The notes: a model not told the origin generated them from the letters alone. 64,000 bases of DNA from Terrirhizobium terrae (GCF_030323265.1 NZ_CP104992.1:4005501-4069500), one strand, 5' to 3'. Shown: positions 47,472-57,054, numbered from the stretch's first letter. Program-made: numbers and translations.

Positions 47472-49490
47472 CTAATGGCTCACGGCCGCCCCCTTCACCC
47501 GCCCCGACAACACGCCGAAGCCATCGATGATCGCTTCCTGGTTTTCGAGCCTCGTGATCTCGTTCTGGATCTCCAGGAGTGCCCGCAGCAAAATCTCACC
47601 GCGTTCGGCATCGTCGTCACTGCCCGTCAGGTCGGCGATCTCGCGCTCGAGTTCGAGCTTCTGGTACCGAAGCTCCTTGTTGCGGGAGTGAAGCGCCCGC
47701 GTCTGGCGGTATGCCTGCAGCGCGTCATGGGGATCTGCCGCTTCCGTCGCGGTCCAGAGCCTTGCATTGCGCACCTGCTGGCTCATCGACGTCAGCAGAT
47801 CCCCGAACCCTTCCGTTGCAAGGTTGGAGCGAAGGTCCTCGGCCGTGATCTTCTCGCCAAGTCGCGCAACGATGCCGAGTACGCAGGACCAGAAGCGCTG
47901 CAGGTCCTTGTTTTCGAAATCGATCGAGGAAATCTCGTCATATTCGTCGAGCAGCAGCTGCGGATGATTGACGATCGTCAGCGCCAGTACGGTTTCGCGC
48001 AGCGCCGGCCGCGACTGGGCGGAAAACTTCAGCATCTGGTTCAGCCGCGCGCTGCCGGCTGTCCCGTTTTCGATCATCGCACCGCCGACGGTATGGTTGG
48101 ATGGCGCTGGACCGCGCCGGCCCGGCGCGGCCTGCCGGCCACGTTGCCCGCCGCCTTGGCGGCGGTCCCCGTCTCCACCTCCGGTTCTCCCAGAGAAGAA
48201 CGAAGCAAGGCGGCCGCGGATATCCTGCTGGTAGTGGTAGCGAACGCTCTCGTCGGCGATCACCGAGACGATCTGCTTCAGCCGTGCATCGAGCTCGGCC
48301 CGTCGCTCGGGCGTATCGAAGGTCGCACCGGCCGTCTCACGCTGCCAGACCATGTCGACCAGCGGCCGCGCCTCGGAAAGAACCCGGTCGAAGGGCGCCC
48401 TGCCCTCGTGCTTGACGAGATCGTCGGGGTCCTTGCCGTCCGGAAGCAGCGCGAAACTGACCGACTTCCCCGGCTTGATCGCCGGCAGCGCGAGATCGGC
48501 CGCGCGGTTTGCCGCACGAATACCGGCACCGTCGCCGTCGAAGCAAAGCACCGGCTGCGGCGAGACCTTCCAGAGAAGATCGAGTTGGTTTTCGGTCAGC
48601 GCGGTGCCGAGCGGCGCCACCGCATTCTCGACGCCCGCCTGATAGAGCGCGATCACGTCCATATAGCCTTCAACGGCGATCAGCGTGCCGCTCTGCCGGC
48701 GATCGCCGGCAGCCTGCGCTGCCCGCCTTGCGCGGGAGAAATTGTAGAGCACCTGCCCCTTGTGGAAGAGTTCGGTATCCGGCGAGTTCATGTATTTCGC
48801 CATCGCGTCCGGCGCCATGGCGCGACCACCGAAGGCGATCACCTTGTCGCGCGACGACAGGATGGGGAACATGATGCGATCGCGGAAATAGTCGTAGGAG
48901 ACGGGGATATCCGGCCCGTGGCGCACGAGGCCACAAGCCTCGATCTGCTCGCGCGGCACGCCTTTACCGGCAAGATGCTCCTTCAGCGCATTGCGGCTTT
49001 CCGGCGCAAAGCCCAGGCGAAACGTCTCGATCGTGCGTCCGGTCAGGCCGCGGTCGCGCAGATAGGCCCGTGCCTTGGCGCCATTGGCGCTCTGCAACTG
49101 GTCCTGAAAGAACAAGGTCGCCATTTCCATGACGTCCTGCAGCGAGGTTCGTTCCTTCTCGCGCTTCTCCGCCTGCGGGTCCGGCTGCGGCATGGCGATG
49201 CCGGCAAGATCGGCGATCTGCTGCACGGCCTCCGGAAAATTCAGGCCTTCAAGATCGGTGAGAAAACGGAAGTGATCGCCGGACACGCCGCAGCCGAAGC
49301 AGTGGTAACGCCCCTTGCGATCCTCGCAGTGAAAGCTCGGGCTCTTCTCGCCATGGAACGGGCAGCAGGCCCAATAATCCCCGCGCGACACATTCGTCTT
49401 GCGCCGATCCCACGTCACACGCCGGCCGATCACGGTGGAGATCAGCACGCGGTCGCGTATCTCGTCGAGGAACGTGTTGGAAAAGCGCAT
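47472..49490 (-). CDS. dnaG: DNA primase
   Basis: 672 residues, intact. The N-terminal CHC2 zinc finger has C43, H46, C64 and C67 (CCPFHGEKSPSFHCEDRKGR and CFGCG). The TOPRIM catalytic core has VEGYMDVIALYQAGV and CFDGDGAGIRAANRAAD. The C-terminal DnaB-binding region follows a glycine/arginine-rich linker (residues near 435-465, GRTGGGDGDRRQGGGQRGR) that is longer than in E. coli. It makes RNA primers for replication. rpoD lies downstream on the same strand. Confidence 0.97.
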   Translation of the reverse strand: MRFSNTFLDEIRDRVLISTVIGRRVTWDRRKTNVSRGDYWACCPFHGEKSPSFHCEDRKGRYHCFGCGVSGDHFRFLTDLEGLNFPEAVQQIADLAGIAMPQPDPQAEKREKERTSLQDVMEMATLFFQDQLQSANGAKARAYLRDRGLTGRTIETFRLGFAPESRNALKEHLAGKGVPREQIEACGLVRHGPDIPVSYDYFRDRIMFPILSSRDKVIAFGGRAMAPDAMAKYMNSPDTELFHKGQVLYNFSRARRAAQAAGDRRQSGTLIAVEGYMDVIALYQAGVENAVAPLGTALTENQLDLLWKVSPQPVLCFDGDGAGIRAANRAADLALPAIKPGKSVSFALLPDGKDPDDLVKHEGRAPFDRVLSEARPLVDMVWQRETAGATFDTPERRAELDARLKQIVSVIADESVRYHYQQDIRGRLASFFSGRTGGGDGDRRQGGGQRGRQAAPGRRGPAPSNHTVGGAMIENGTAGSARLNQMLKFSAQSRPALRETVLALTIVNHPQLLLDEYDEISSIDFENKDLQRFWSCVLGIVARLGEKITAEDLRSNLATEGFGDLLTSMSQQVRNARLWTATEAADPHDALQAYRQTRALHSRNKELRYQKLELEREIADLTGSDDDAERGEILLRALLEIQNEITRLENQEAIIDGFGVLSGRVKGAAVSH

Positions 49491-49676
49491 ATCATACTCT
49501 CAGGGTCAGACGTCATATAAGCACGAGAGGCCCCGAACGCCACCGGCAAGACAGATGGTGCCCGCTATTCACAGGCTTGAAAAACCAGGGGACGGATATA
49601 CACTGCAACACAGCGCCTAATTGAAGTTCTTATACGCAGCCAGACAAGCAGACTGACCGTTGTGAGAACCTGTCCA

Positions 49677-49967
49677 ATGGGCCGGGAGTTTACGGAAACC
49701 GCAAAATTCGAATGGGACGAAGCGAAGCGCCTCGGCAATCTTCGTAAACACGGCATAGATTTTCCTCGCGCCGCTGACGCACTGAAACGTCCCCATGTCG
49801 AATTTCCGTCAGATCGTAGCGGAGAAATCAGAACCCTTGCGATTTGTCCGGATACGGGCACCATATTGGCAGTGGTTTACACAATGAGAAGCGAGCGTTG
49901 CCGGATAATATCGGCAAGAACTGCGAGCAAACATGAGCAAAGAGCGTATCGTCAGGTATACGGGTAA
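49677..49967 (+). CDS. brnT: BrnT-family ribonuclease toxin
   Basis: 96 residues from the ATG at 49677 (a GTG at 49662 is possible). FEWDEAKRLGNLRKHGIDFP and a later RCRIISARTASKHEQRAY strand-helix are BrnT signatures; the KHGI/F segment and the ISAR(R/T) region hold catalytic residues. BrnT blocks translation by RNA cleavage. The reading frame overlaps the antitoxin start by 35 bases, the normal toxin-first arrangement of brnTA, which is autorepressed by the complex. The CDS lies in the gap between dnaG and yqeY. Confidence 0.88.
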   Translation: MGREFTETAKFEWDEAKRLGNLRKHGIDFPRAADALKRPHVEFPSDRSGEIRTLAICPDTGTILAVVYTMRSERCRIISARTASKHEQRAYRQVYG

Positions 49968-50385
49968 AGAAATCGAAGAAATGATCCGGTCGGGTCAAGA
50001 CAAGACCGACTGGGCGCGCGTCAATGCCATGACCGACGAGGATATCGAGCGCGCCATCGCCGACGATCCCGACTGGGCCGAGTTCAAGGATATCGACTGG
50101 TCGAAGGCGAAGATGGTCAATGCGGAAGCGACAACGTCAACCTCCGTGGCCATAGACGAGGACGTCATCGACTTCTTCCAGGCGACCGGCAAGGGCTATC
50201 AGGCCCGCATCAATACGGTGCTCAGGGATTACGTCGCCGAGCAGAAGCGCTTGAAAAATAAGGCGGAGGCACTTCGGCCCCCGCCTCGTTCAATGGCCGG
50301 CACCGCAATAGCCTCAGCTCAGCTTCGCCTTGATGACACCGGAAGCCTTGGCGAAATCCATCTGGCCGGCATAACGCTCGCGTAA
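49933..50385 (+). CDS. brnA: BrnA-family antitoxin, 3' end probably misread
   Basis: The literal frame gives 150 residues, long for BrnA. The family part is complete: MSKERIVRYTGKEIEEMIRS, DWARVNAMTDEDIERAIADD and the ribbon-helix-helix STSVAIDEDVIDFFQATGKG with RINTVLRDYVAEQKRLK. One more A in the A5 run 50254-50258 would place a TAA at 50259-50261, ending at LKK as usual. The extra 40 residues read through a terminator and 72 bases into the convergent yqeY gene, which also argues for a missing base. Confidence 0.85.
   Translation: MSKERIVRYTGKEIEEMIRSGQDKTDWARVNAMTDEDIERAIADDPDWAEFKDIDWSKAKMVNAEATTSTSVAIDEDVIDFFQATGKGYQARINTVLRDYVAEQKRLKNKAEALRPPPRSMAGTAIASAQLRLDDTGSLGEIHLAGITLA
50262..50285. 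terminator. Hairpin between brnA and yqeY
   Basis: GGCGGAGGC and GCCCCCGCC pair with one mismatch around an ACTTCG loop. It lies directly after the predicted true brnA stop and 29 bases past the yqeY stop, so it can serve both convergent genes. Confidence 0.65.
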
Positions 50386-50766
50386 GGTTGCCATAACCTT
50401 GCCCATGTCCTTCATGCCCGCGGCACCCGTCTCGGCGACGACGGCGGCGACGATTTCGTCGACCTTCTCATTCGAAAGCTGTTCCGGCATGAAGGCCTTG
50501 AGCACTTCGATCTCTTCGCGTTCCTGGGTCGCGAGTTCCGCGCGGCCGGCATCCTCATAGATCTTGGCCGATTCTTCGCGCTGTTTCACCATCTTCTGCA
50601 GGATCTGCAGGATCTCGTCGTCGGTCGCTGCATCCTTGCCGGTGCCGCGATTGGCGATGTCGCGATCCTTGACCGCAGCCTGGATCAGGCGGACGGTGGA
50701 AAGCCGGCGGCTGTCCTTCGCCTTCATCGCATCCTTCATGGATTCGGTGAGCTTTTCGCGCATCAT
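50314..50766 (-). CDS. GatB/YqeY domain-containing protein
   Basis: 150 residues. MREKLTESMKDAMKAKDSRR, STVRLIQAAVKDRDI, ILQKMVKQREESAKIYEDAG, and MKDMGKVMATLRERYAGQMD match YqeY, a protein equal to the tail domain of the GatB amidotransferase subunit. It may help tRNA-dependent amidation, but the stand-alone role is unproven. In Rhizobiaceae it stands near dnaG-rpoD and carA, as here. Confidence 0.9.
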   Translation of the reverse strand: MMREKLTESMKDAMKAKDSRRLSTVRLIQAAVKDRDIANRGTGKDAATDDEILQILQKMVKQREESAKIYEDAGRAELATQEREEIEVLKAFMPEQLSNEKVDEIVAAVVAETGAAGMKDMGKVMATLRERYAGQMDFAKASGVIKAKLS

Positions 50767-50911
50767 CTTCGTTCGTCTCCGTCATGGCGGGTAGTATCGT
50801 CCCGCAGCGCCTCCCCTGAGGCATTTGTGGTGGTGATAGATCAGGCTTGCAGGCCGATCAATCTTTTCCCGCAATTGCTCGCGGATTGAGGGTGATTCTT
50901 TAACGGATACG

Positions 50912-50940
50912 ATTGACCCGGACCCGGCCTTTGTTTATTT
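50912..50940 (+). promoter_or_regulatory. Sigma-70 promoter of carA
   Basis: TTGACC (50912-50917), a 17-base spacer and TATTTT (50935-50940). It lies in the 305-base gap between divergent yqeY and carA and leaves a leader of about 125 bases before the carA ATG. I see no clear attenuator in that leader. Confidence 0.6.
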
Positions 50941-51071
50941 TCCCGCACCTGCACGACATTTGGATTTGAAGAGCCGCCGGCGATATCGCTTGCGCACTTT
51001 TCTGCGACAACAAGAAACCCCTGCAGCCTGTCTTTGCCTAAAGACCGGAACGATGGGTCAGAAGGATAGCC

Positions 51072-52289
51072 ATGACCGGTACCGCACCCCAGACACCCGC
51101 TTGGACGCCCAAAAAGCCCACCGCCCTCCTCGTTCTCGCCGATGGCACCGTCATCGAAGGCACCGGCGTCGGCGCGACCGGCAAGGTGACCGCGGAAGTG
51201 GTCTTCAACACGGCGCTGACCGGTTACGAGGAAATCCTCACCGATCCTTCCTATCTCGGCCAGATCGTTACCTTCACCTTCCCGCATATCGGCAATATTG
51301 GCACCAACGAAGAAGACATCGAAGACCTGACGCCGGCAGCACGCCACGGCGCGGTCGGCACGATCTTCAAGGCCGATATTACCGACCCGTCCAACTACCG
51401 CGCGGCAAAACATCTCGACGAATGGCTGAAGAGCCGCGGCGTCATCGGTCTGTCGGGCATCGACACCCGCGCGCTGACCGCCTGGATCCGCGAGCATGGC
51501 GCGCCGAACGCCGTCATCGCCCACGACCCGAACGGCGTCTTCGACATCGAGGCGCTGAAGGCTGAAGCCAAGGCATGGAGCGGTCTCGAAGGTCTCGATC
51601 TCGCCAAGGTCGCGACTTCCGGCCAGTCCGGCCAGTGGTCGGAAAAGCCCTGGGTCTGGAACGAGGGCTATAGCGAACTGAAGGCGGAAGATGCCAAATA
51701 CCACGTCGTCTGCATCGACTACGGCGTCAAGCGCAACATCCTGCGCCTCTTCACCGGCCTAGACTGCAAGGTGACGATCGTCCCGGCGCAGACGTCTGCC
51801 GAAGACATCCTGGCGCTGAAGCCCGACGGCATCTTCCTGTCGAACGGCCCGGGCGACCCGGCCGCCACCGGCGAATATGCCGTGCCGGTCATCCAGGAGA
51901 TCATCAAGACCGACATCCCGACCTTCGGCATCTGCCTCGGCCACCAGATGCTGGGCCTGGCGCTCGGCGCCAAGACGGAAAAGATGCACCAGGGCCATCA
52001 CGGCGCCAACCACCCGGTGAAGGACCACACGACCGGCAAGGTGGAGATCGTCTCGATGAACCACGGCTTCGCGGTCGACTCGAAGTCGCTGCCGCAAGGC
52101 GTTGAAGAGACTCACATCTCGCTGTTCGACAACACGAACTGCGGCCTGCGCGTCTCCGGCAAGCCGGTCTTCTCCGTCCAGCATCACCCGGAAGCATCGC
52201 CGGGCCCGCAGGACAGCCACTACCTCTTCCGCCGCTTCATCAACATGGTGCGCGAAAAGAAGGGCGAACCGGCTCTCGCCGAGCGCTGA
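51072..52289 (+). CDS. carA: Carbamoyl phosphate synthase small subunit
   Basis: 405 residues. The N-terminal CPSase domain (LVLADGTVIEGTGVG, FNTALTGYEEILTDPSYLGQ) is followed by a class I glutamine amidotransferase domain with the nucleophile in GICLGHQM and the H/E pair in VQHHPEASPGPQD. It releases ammonia from glutamine and channels it to CarB for arginine and pyrimidine synthesis. The protein is intact. carB lies 10.4 kb downstream on the same strand, so the two are not in one operon. Confidence 0.97.
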   Translation: MTGTAPQTPAWTPKKPTALLVLADGTVIEGTGVGATGKVTAEVVFNTALTGYEEILTDPSYLGQIVTFTFPHIGNIGTNEEDIEDLTPAARHGAVGTIFKADITDPSNYRAAKHLDEWLKSRGVIGLSGIDTRALTAWIREHGAPNAVIAHDPNGVFDIEALKAEAKAWSGLEGLDLAKVATSGQSGQWSEKPWVWNEGYSELKAEDAKYHVVCIDYGVKRNILRLFTGLDCKVTIVPAQTSAEDILALKPDGIFLSNGPGDPAATGEYAVPVIQEIIKTDIPTFGICLGHQMLGLALGAKTEKMHQGHHGANHPVKDHTTGKVEIVSMNHGFAVDSKSLPQGVEETHISLFDNTNCGLRVSGKPVFSVQHHPEASPGPQDSHYLFRRFINMVREKKGEPALAER

Positions 52290-52313
52290 TAACAGATTAA
52301 GACGTTCTGACGT

Positions 52314-53729
52314 TCAGGCGGCCAGCGTGATTGCGCTGGCCGCCTTTTCATTTTGCCGGACCAGTATCCAGAACCGTCCACAAAGCAGCAGCGCTGCAGC
52401 CGCAAGCCCGAAGACGAAGCCGTACCACACACCCTGGCTTTTCAGATCCAGCGGAAACGCAAGCAGGTAGGCACAGGCAAAACCGATCGGCCAATAGGCG
52501 ATGAGCGCGAGGATCATCGGGATACGGGTGTCCTTCAAGCCACGCAGCAGGCCGGCGCCGACAGCTTGTAGCCCATCGACAAGCTGAAAAATCCCGGCAA
52601 TCACAATAAGCGGCACTGCCAGATCCAGCACGGCGGTTGCGTTTGACTGCCGTGTATCGAGGAAGAGCGCACCGAGATCAGCCGGAAAGACGGCGAAAAG
52701 CAGGCCGCCGACCAGCGTGAAGCAGATACTGGCGAACAGCACGGCGGTGGCGGCGTGGCGAACGCCGGCAAGGTCGCCGCCTCCATAGGCCAGCCCTACC
52801 CTGACCGTCGCCACCTGCGCCAGGCCGAGCGGGATCATGAAGGCAATCGATGCCAGCTGCAGTGCAATCCCGTGGGCGGCAAGCTCCTGTGTACCGATCG
52901 TACCGATCATCAGGGAGGCCGCGGCAAAAAGACTGGTTTCGGCCAGAATGGTGAAACTGATCGGCAGCCCGAGCGCCAGGTTTTCGCGGATCGCACCCCA
53001 GTCCGCCCGCCAGAACCGGACGAAGAGCTGGTAGGTGTTCGTTTCGGGGCGATAACCGATATAGGTGATCATCAGGATGCAGCCGAGCGTACTTGCGCAG
53101 ACGGAGGCGAAAGCCGCGCCCACAAGGCCCCAGGCCGGCGCACCGAAATTGCCGAAGATGAACATGTAGTTCAGCACGGCGTTGGTGAGGAACATGGCGA
53201 TCGTCACGTAGAGGATGATGCTGCCACGCTGCAGGCCGCTTAAGAAGCTGCGGAGAACCATCAGAGTCAAGGCAGGGAAAATACCCCACTGAGCAACGCG
53301 CAGATAACCCTGCGCCAGCGCTGCCACTTCCGGCTCCTGCCCCAGCGAAAGCAGGATCGGCTGCGAGAACCAAAGGATGGGCGCTGTCAAAGCGGCATAA
53401 CAGAGCACCACCCAGATCCCCATGCGCACGGCACGGCGAACGGACGTCACCTCACCCCGCCCCATGGCATGAGCCACCATGGGCACGACGGCAGCGGCAA
53501 AACCGGATCCGAAAATGAAGACGATGAAAAAGACCTGGCTCGCCAGAACGACGGCTGCAAGCTCGGTCGTGCCCAGCCAGCCGACCATGATGACGTCGGT
53601 CGTATTGATCGCCATCTGCGCAAGCTGAGCTCCGACGAACGGAATGCCGAGGGCAAATGTGGCGCGCAGATGCGAGAACCAGGACTTGGCCTGAACCCCG
53701 GAATCAGCGGTATTCACCGAACTCGACAT
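52314..53729 (-). CDS. MATE family efflux transporter
   Basis: 471 residues from the ATG at 53729, which has GAGG 7 bases upstream. About 12 spans; signatures include PFVGAQLAQMAINTTDVIMV, GWLGTTELAAVVLASQ, LGLPISFTILAETSLFAAAS and GLPI/ELAAHGIALQLASIAF. MATE pumps export cationic drugs and metabolites with sodium or protons (NorM-type). The frame is open further upstream but the extension is arginine-rich and lacks a ribosome site. It converges on carA and its final codons form the carA terminator. Confidence 0.93.
   Translation of the reverse strand: MSSSVNTADSGVQAKSWFSHLRATFALGIPFVGAQLAQMAINTTDVIMVGWLGTTELAAVVLASQVFFIVFIFGSGFAAAVVPMVAHAMGRGEVTSVRRAVRMGIWVVLCYAALTAPILWFSQPILLSLGQEPEVAALAQGYLRVAQWGIFPALTLMVLRSFLSGLQRGSIILYVTIAMFLTNAVLNYMFIFGNFGAPAWGLVGAAFASVCASTLGCILMITYIGYRPETNTYQLFVRFWRADWGAIRENLALGLPISFTILAETSLFAAASLMIGTIGTQELAAHGIALQLASIAFMIPLGLAQVATVRVGLAYGGGDLAGVRHAATAVLFASICFTLVGGLLFAVFPADLGALFLDTRQSNATAVLDLAVPLIVIAGIFQLVDGLQAVGAGLLRGLKDTRIPMILALIAYWPIGFACAYLLAFPLDLKSQGVWYGFVFGLAAAALLLCGRFWILVRQNEKAASAITLAA
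52317..52348 (+). terminator. carA terminator inside the 3' end of the MATE gene
   Basis: GGCGGCCAGCG and CGCTGGCCGCC form a perfect 11-bp stem around TGATTG, followed by TTTTCATTTT. The same bases code for the last residues of the convergent MATE protein (ASAITLAA). Confidence 0.88.
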
Positions 53730-53856
53730 GACAGAACCTCGATAAAAGAAAAGGCCGCTTCCAGTATTGGTCAGCGGCGCAGCATCTTGCCTATAAAGAA
53801 GGCAGGACGGGCCAGCAAGACAAACGGCCGATCCAGAAGTTTTTGTGCTGGAGACT

Positions 53857-55110
53857 TCAAGAAACCTGATGGATCTCCTTGGCCGCACCGACCGTTTCCG
53901 ACCGCGAAATCTTGAGGACAAAGAGGATCCCCGCCAAGGCCATGAAGATCGCCGCCATCAGATAAGGCGCGCCGGCAAATTCGACGATTGCACCGTCTCC
54001 GGTAAAGCGGCTGAACAGTTGCGTGAAGATTGCCGGCCCGACGATCGTCGTCAGGCTGGTGAGACTGGTCATCGCGCCCTGCAACTCCCCTTGCGCCGAC
54101 GGCGGCACCTTGGCCGATGCGATGCTGCGCAGCGCCGGGTCCGCGACGTTTTCGATCGTGGTCAGAAGGATGACGGCATAAACCATCCAGCCTTGCCAGC
54201 AAAACGCATAGCCGACGAAGGCGAGGCAGGAAAAGGATATGCCGAGGACGGCCGTTCGCCATTCGCCGAGCACCGGGATCAGCCGCGGCAGGACCACGCC
54301 CATGACGATCGCCGCCGAGATGCCGAACAGCCCGAGCGACAGGCCGATCTGTGCCTCGCTCCAGCCGTAACGATAGGTACCGACGAAGGGCCAGACAGAC
54401 GGATAGACGGCATGCGAGAGCCAATAAAGAAAGGTCACCAGCAGGACCCAGATGATGCCCGGGTAATGGCGCATCTGGCGCAGCGCGCCGAGCGGGTTGG
54501 CGCGGCGCCAATCGAAGGCGCGACGATTGTGCCGCTCCAGGGTCTCAGGCAGCAGGAACCACGCCGCGATGAAGTTTGCGAGCGACAGCAGGCCGGCGCC
54601 GAGGAACGGTACGCGCGGCCCGAGTTCGCCGAGCAGACCGCCGATGACGGGGCCGACGGTAAAGCCGACGCCGAAGGCGATGCCGATCAGGCCGAAATTG
54701 CGCGCTCTTGTTTTGTCGGTGCTGATATCGGCGATATAGGCCGAGCAGGTGGCGAAACTGCCTCCGGAAATGCCGGCGAGAACGCGCCCGACGAACAGCA
54801 TCCAGAAACTGGTCGCGGCAGCACAGATCAGGTTATCGAGCGCGAATGTCAGCACCGCGACAAGAAGAACAGGGCGACGCCCGAACCGGTCGGAGAGATT
54901 GCCGAGCAGTGGCGCGAAGATGAACTGCATGGCCGAATAGATCAAAAGCAGCCACCCGCCATCGATCGCGGCCGTACTGACGTCGTCGCCCGTCAACTCC
55001 TGCAGGAAGGCGGGAAGGACAGGCATGATGATCGCGATCCCGATGATATCGAGAAACAGGATCATGAAGACGATGAAAAGACCGCGGCGGACGAATTTCG
55101 GATCAAGCAT
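53857..55110 (-). CDS. MFS transporter, Tet(A)-like DHA1 family
   Basis: 417 residues with 12 expected spans. The start IVFMILFLDIIGIAIIMPVL, the loop motif GNLSDRFGRRPVLL and the motif C region GIAFGVGFTVGPVIGGLLGE define the TetA-like branch of drug:H+ antiporters. Chromosomal relatives are often general efflux pumps, so tetracycline export is only possible. No TetR-type repressor gene is adjacent; the upstream neighbour is a divergent DUF2938 gene. It lies upstream of the MATE gene on the same strand, 127 bases apart. Confidence 0.9.
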   Translation of the reverse strand: MLDPKFVRRGLFIVFMILFLDIIGIAIIMPVLPAFLQELTGDDVSTAAIDGGWLLLIYSAMQFIFAPLLGNLSDRFGRRPVLLVAVLTFALDNLICAAATSFWMLFVGRVLAGISGGSFATCSAYIADISTDKTRARNFGLIGIAFGVGFTVGPVIGGLLGELGPRVPFLGAGLLSLANFIAAWFLLPETLERHNRRAFDWRRANPLGALRQMRHYPGIIWVLLVTFLYWLSHAVYPSVWPFVGTYRYGWSEAQIGLSLGLFGISAAIVMGVVLPRLIPVLGEWRTAVLGISFSCLAFVGYAFCWQGWMVYAVILLTTIENVADPALRSIASAKVPPSAQGELQGAMTSLTSLTTIVGPAIFTQLFSRFTGDGAIVEFAGAPYLMAAIFMALAGILFVLKISRSETVGAAKEIHQVS

Positions 55111-55276
55111 CGGGCGTCTCTCTAACTTGGTATTCCGCTGAAAGACGATCGGTTCGCCCGAATGTTACATACAGAAATATGAAAAACAGAACAATACATG
55201 AACGCATGAAGTTTTTTGATGCGCCCGATCAGGGAATCGCAACCTTATCGAAATCCGAGCGGGGAGATTTTTCACA

Positions 55277-55756
55277 ATGATCGAATTGGTATGGCCGGGG
55301 ATCGTCATCGGCGTTGCGGCGACTGCCCTGATGGATCTGTGGGCGCTGACGCTGCATCTGGTCTTCGGGGAGCCCAAGCCGAACTGGGCACCTCCCGGCC
55401 GCTGGTTCCGTCATCTGGCAAAGGGCAAGGTCTTTCACGATTCCATCGCCGCAGCCGAGCCCTATGAGCACGAACAGGCGCTCGGCTGGTCCGGGCACTA
55501 TGCGGTTGGGATCATCTATGGTGTCGTCTTCGCCCTCATCGTGGGGCCCGGCTGGTTTGCGGCACCGACGTTCCTGCCTGCCTGGATCTGGGGCATGGTC
55601 ACGATTGCTGCCGGCTGGTTCTTCATGCATCCCGGCATGGGCCTCGGCTGGGCGGCATCGAAGACGCCGAGACCGAACAAGGTGCGGCTGTTCAGCATTC
55701 TAGGGCACACGGTTTTTGCGCTTGGGCTTTGGGGCGCGGCGATGTTGATGCGTTGA
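55277..55756 (+). CDS. DUF2938 family membrane protein
   Basis: 159 residues with four hydrophobic spans. VIGVAATALMDLWALTLH, then W-PPGRWFRHLAKGKVFHDS, EQALGWSGHYAVGIIYGVVF and FFMHPGMGLGWAASKTP match DUF2938. The conserved histidines and the FMHPGMG loop suggest a binding site, but no function is known for the family. It is divergent from the TetA-like pump. Confidence 0.87.
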   Translation: MIELVWPGIVIGVAATALMDLWALTLHLVFGEPKPNWAPPGRWFRHLAKGKVFHDSIAAAEPYEHEQALGWSGHYAVGIIYGVVFALIVGPGWFAAPTFLPAWIWGMVTIAAGWFFMHPGMGLGWAASKTPRPNKVRLFSILGHTVFALGLWGAAMLMR

Positions 55757-56148
55757 GAACCGACACAGCAGAACGGTCCAGGATAACCGCAAAGCAGTAT
55801 TCGGGAACGTTAGGCCTCGCTCCTTTAAAAATATCCGCATCTATCCAGAGACTTACGAGGACGGAAGTAAGGCATTCATCCCCGCCCCTCGCCGATCCGC
55901 GACAATCGTCGCGTCATCGAGCGGGAAACCGGGTTCGCGAACCGGGCTCCCTTACCAGGGTTCAACGACCAGGTTTTCGATGATGGTTGCAAATGCCAGA
56001 ATGGCGGGAATTGACAAGTCCCGAAGCGAAGGCAGGAAGCGATCGGGGCAGGCGAAAAACCTACCACCAAACTCTTATACCAAACGCCTGCCCCATTCCC
56101 GCAACCATGGCGGATCACCGGCGTGGCCGAACGTGCGTGCAGTCGTGA
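55757..56148. other. Intergenic region, 392 bases, no gene seen
   Basis: No ORF with coding character is found between the DUF2938 gene and the end of the zinc peptidase gene. A short perfect palindrome GGTTCGCGAACC lies near 55933-55944. No T-rich terminator is evident. Confidence 0.5.
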
Positions 56149-57054
56149 CTAGACATCACCCGAAAAAGTATCGCAGGCATTTGTATCGCCGCTGTCGAAG
56201 CCGCGCTTGAACCAGCGCATGCGCTGCGCCGATGTTCCGTGGTTGAAGCTTTCGGGCACGACATAGCCCTGGCTGCGCTTCTGTAGCGTATCGTCGCCGA
56301 TCTGCTGTGCCGCGTTCAGTGCCTCTTCGAGATCGCCCTGACTAAGCCACCCCTTCTGGTCCGTATGTTTGCCCCAGACGCCGGCAAAACAATCGGCCTG
56401 CAGCTCGACGCGGACGGAAATCGCATTGGCCTCGGTTTCGCTCATCCGCTGGCGCATCTGATTGAACTTGGGCAGAACGCCGATCAGGTTCTGGACGTGA
56501 TGGCCTACTTCATGGGCGATCACATAGGCTTCGGCAAAGTCACCCGACGCATCGAAGCGCTGCGACAGTTCCTGGAAGAAGGTCGTGTCGAGATAAAGCT
56601 TGCGGTCGCCCGGGCAGTAGAACGGTCCCGACGCCGAGGATGCGAAGCCACAGGCCGACCGAACCTGACCGGAAAACAGCACGAGCGTCGGATCCTGATA
56701 GGTCTGGCCGCTCGCCTGGAAGATCTCCTTCCAGGTGTCCTCGGTATCGGCAAGCACGGTGCGGACGAAGGCCGTCATCTCGTCATCGGCCGGCGTGCGC
56801 TGCTGCGACTGCTGGGTGCCGCCGCCATCGTCAAAACCGATATCACCACCGGAAAGCAAGGTCAGCGGATTGATGCCGGTGATCCAGCAGATGATCAGGA
56901 TGACGACGAGGCCGCCGATCCCGATACCGCCGCCCCTGCGGCCTCCTCCGCCGATCGGAATGCGCATCCCGCCGCGCCCGAACGGATTGCCGCCCATGGA
57001 TGCACCACGCTGATCCTCGACATTGTCGGATTGACGTCGACCCTTCCATTCCAT
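56149..57054 (-). CDS. Neutral zinc metallopeptidase, YpfJ/KPN_02809 family
   Basis: 301 residues. A glycine/arginine-rich N-terminus, one membrane span (IGIGGLVVILIICWITGI) and a periplasmic peptidase domain with HEVGHHVQN as zinc motif, the preceding FYCPGDRKLYLDTTFF and the third ligand region in ELQADCFAGVWG. The family was grouped as neutral zinc metallopeptidases from its motif; substrates are unknown. It is anchored in the inner membrane facing the periplasm. Long upstream and downstream gaps make it a single-gene unit. Confidence 0.92.
   Translation of the reverse strand: MEWKGRRQSDNVEDQRGASMGGNPFGRGGMRIPIGGGGRRGGGIGIGGLVVILIICWITGINPLTLLSGGDIGFDDGGGTQQSQQRTPADDEMTAFVRTVLADTEDTWKEIFQASGQTYQDPTLVLFSGQVRSACGFASSASGPFYCPGDRKLYLDTTFFQELSQRFDASGDFAEAYVIAHEVGHHVQNLIGVLPKFNQMRQRMSETEANAISVRVELQADCFAGVWGKHTDQKGWLSQGDLEEALNAAQQIGDDTLQKRSQGYVVPESFNHGTSAQRMRWFKRGFDSGDTNACDTFSGDV

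Noticed and set aside
47475..49520. A 681-codon open frame on the plus strand opposite dnaG
   Set aside because: It is a shadow of the intact primase gene, with no recognisable domain or ribosome site.
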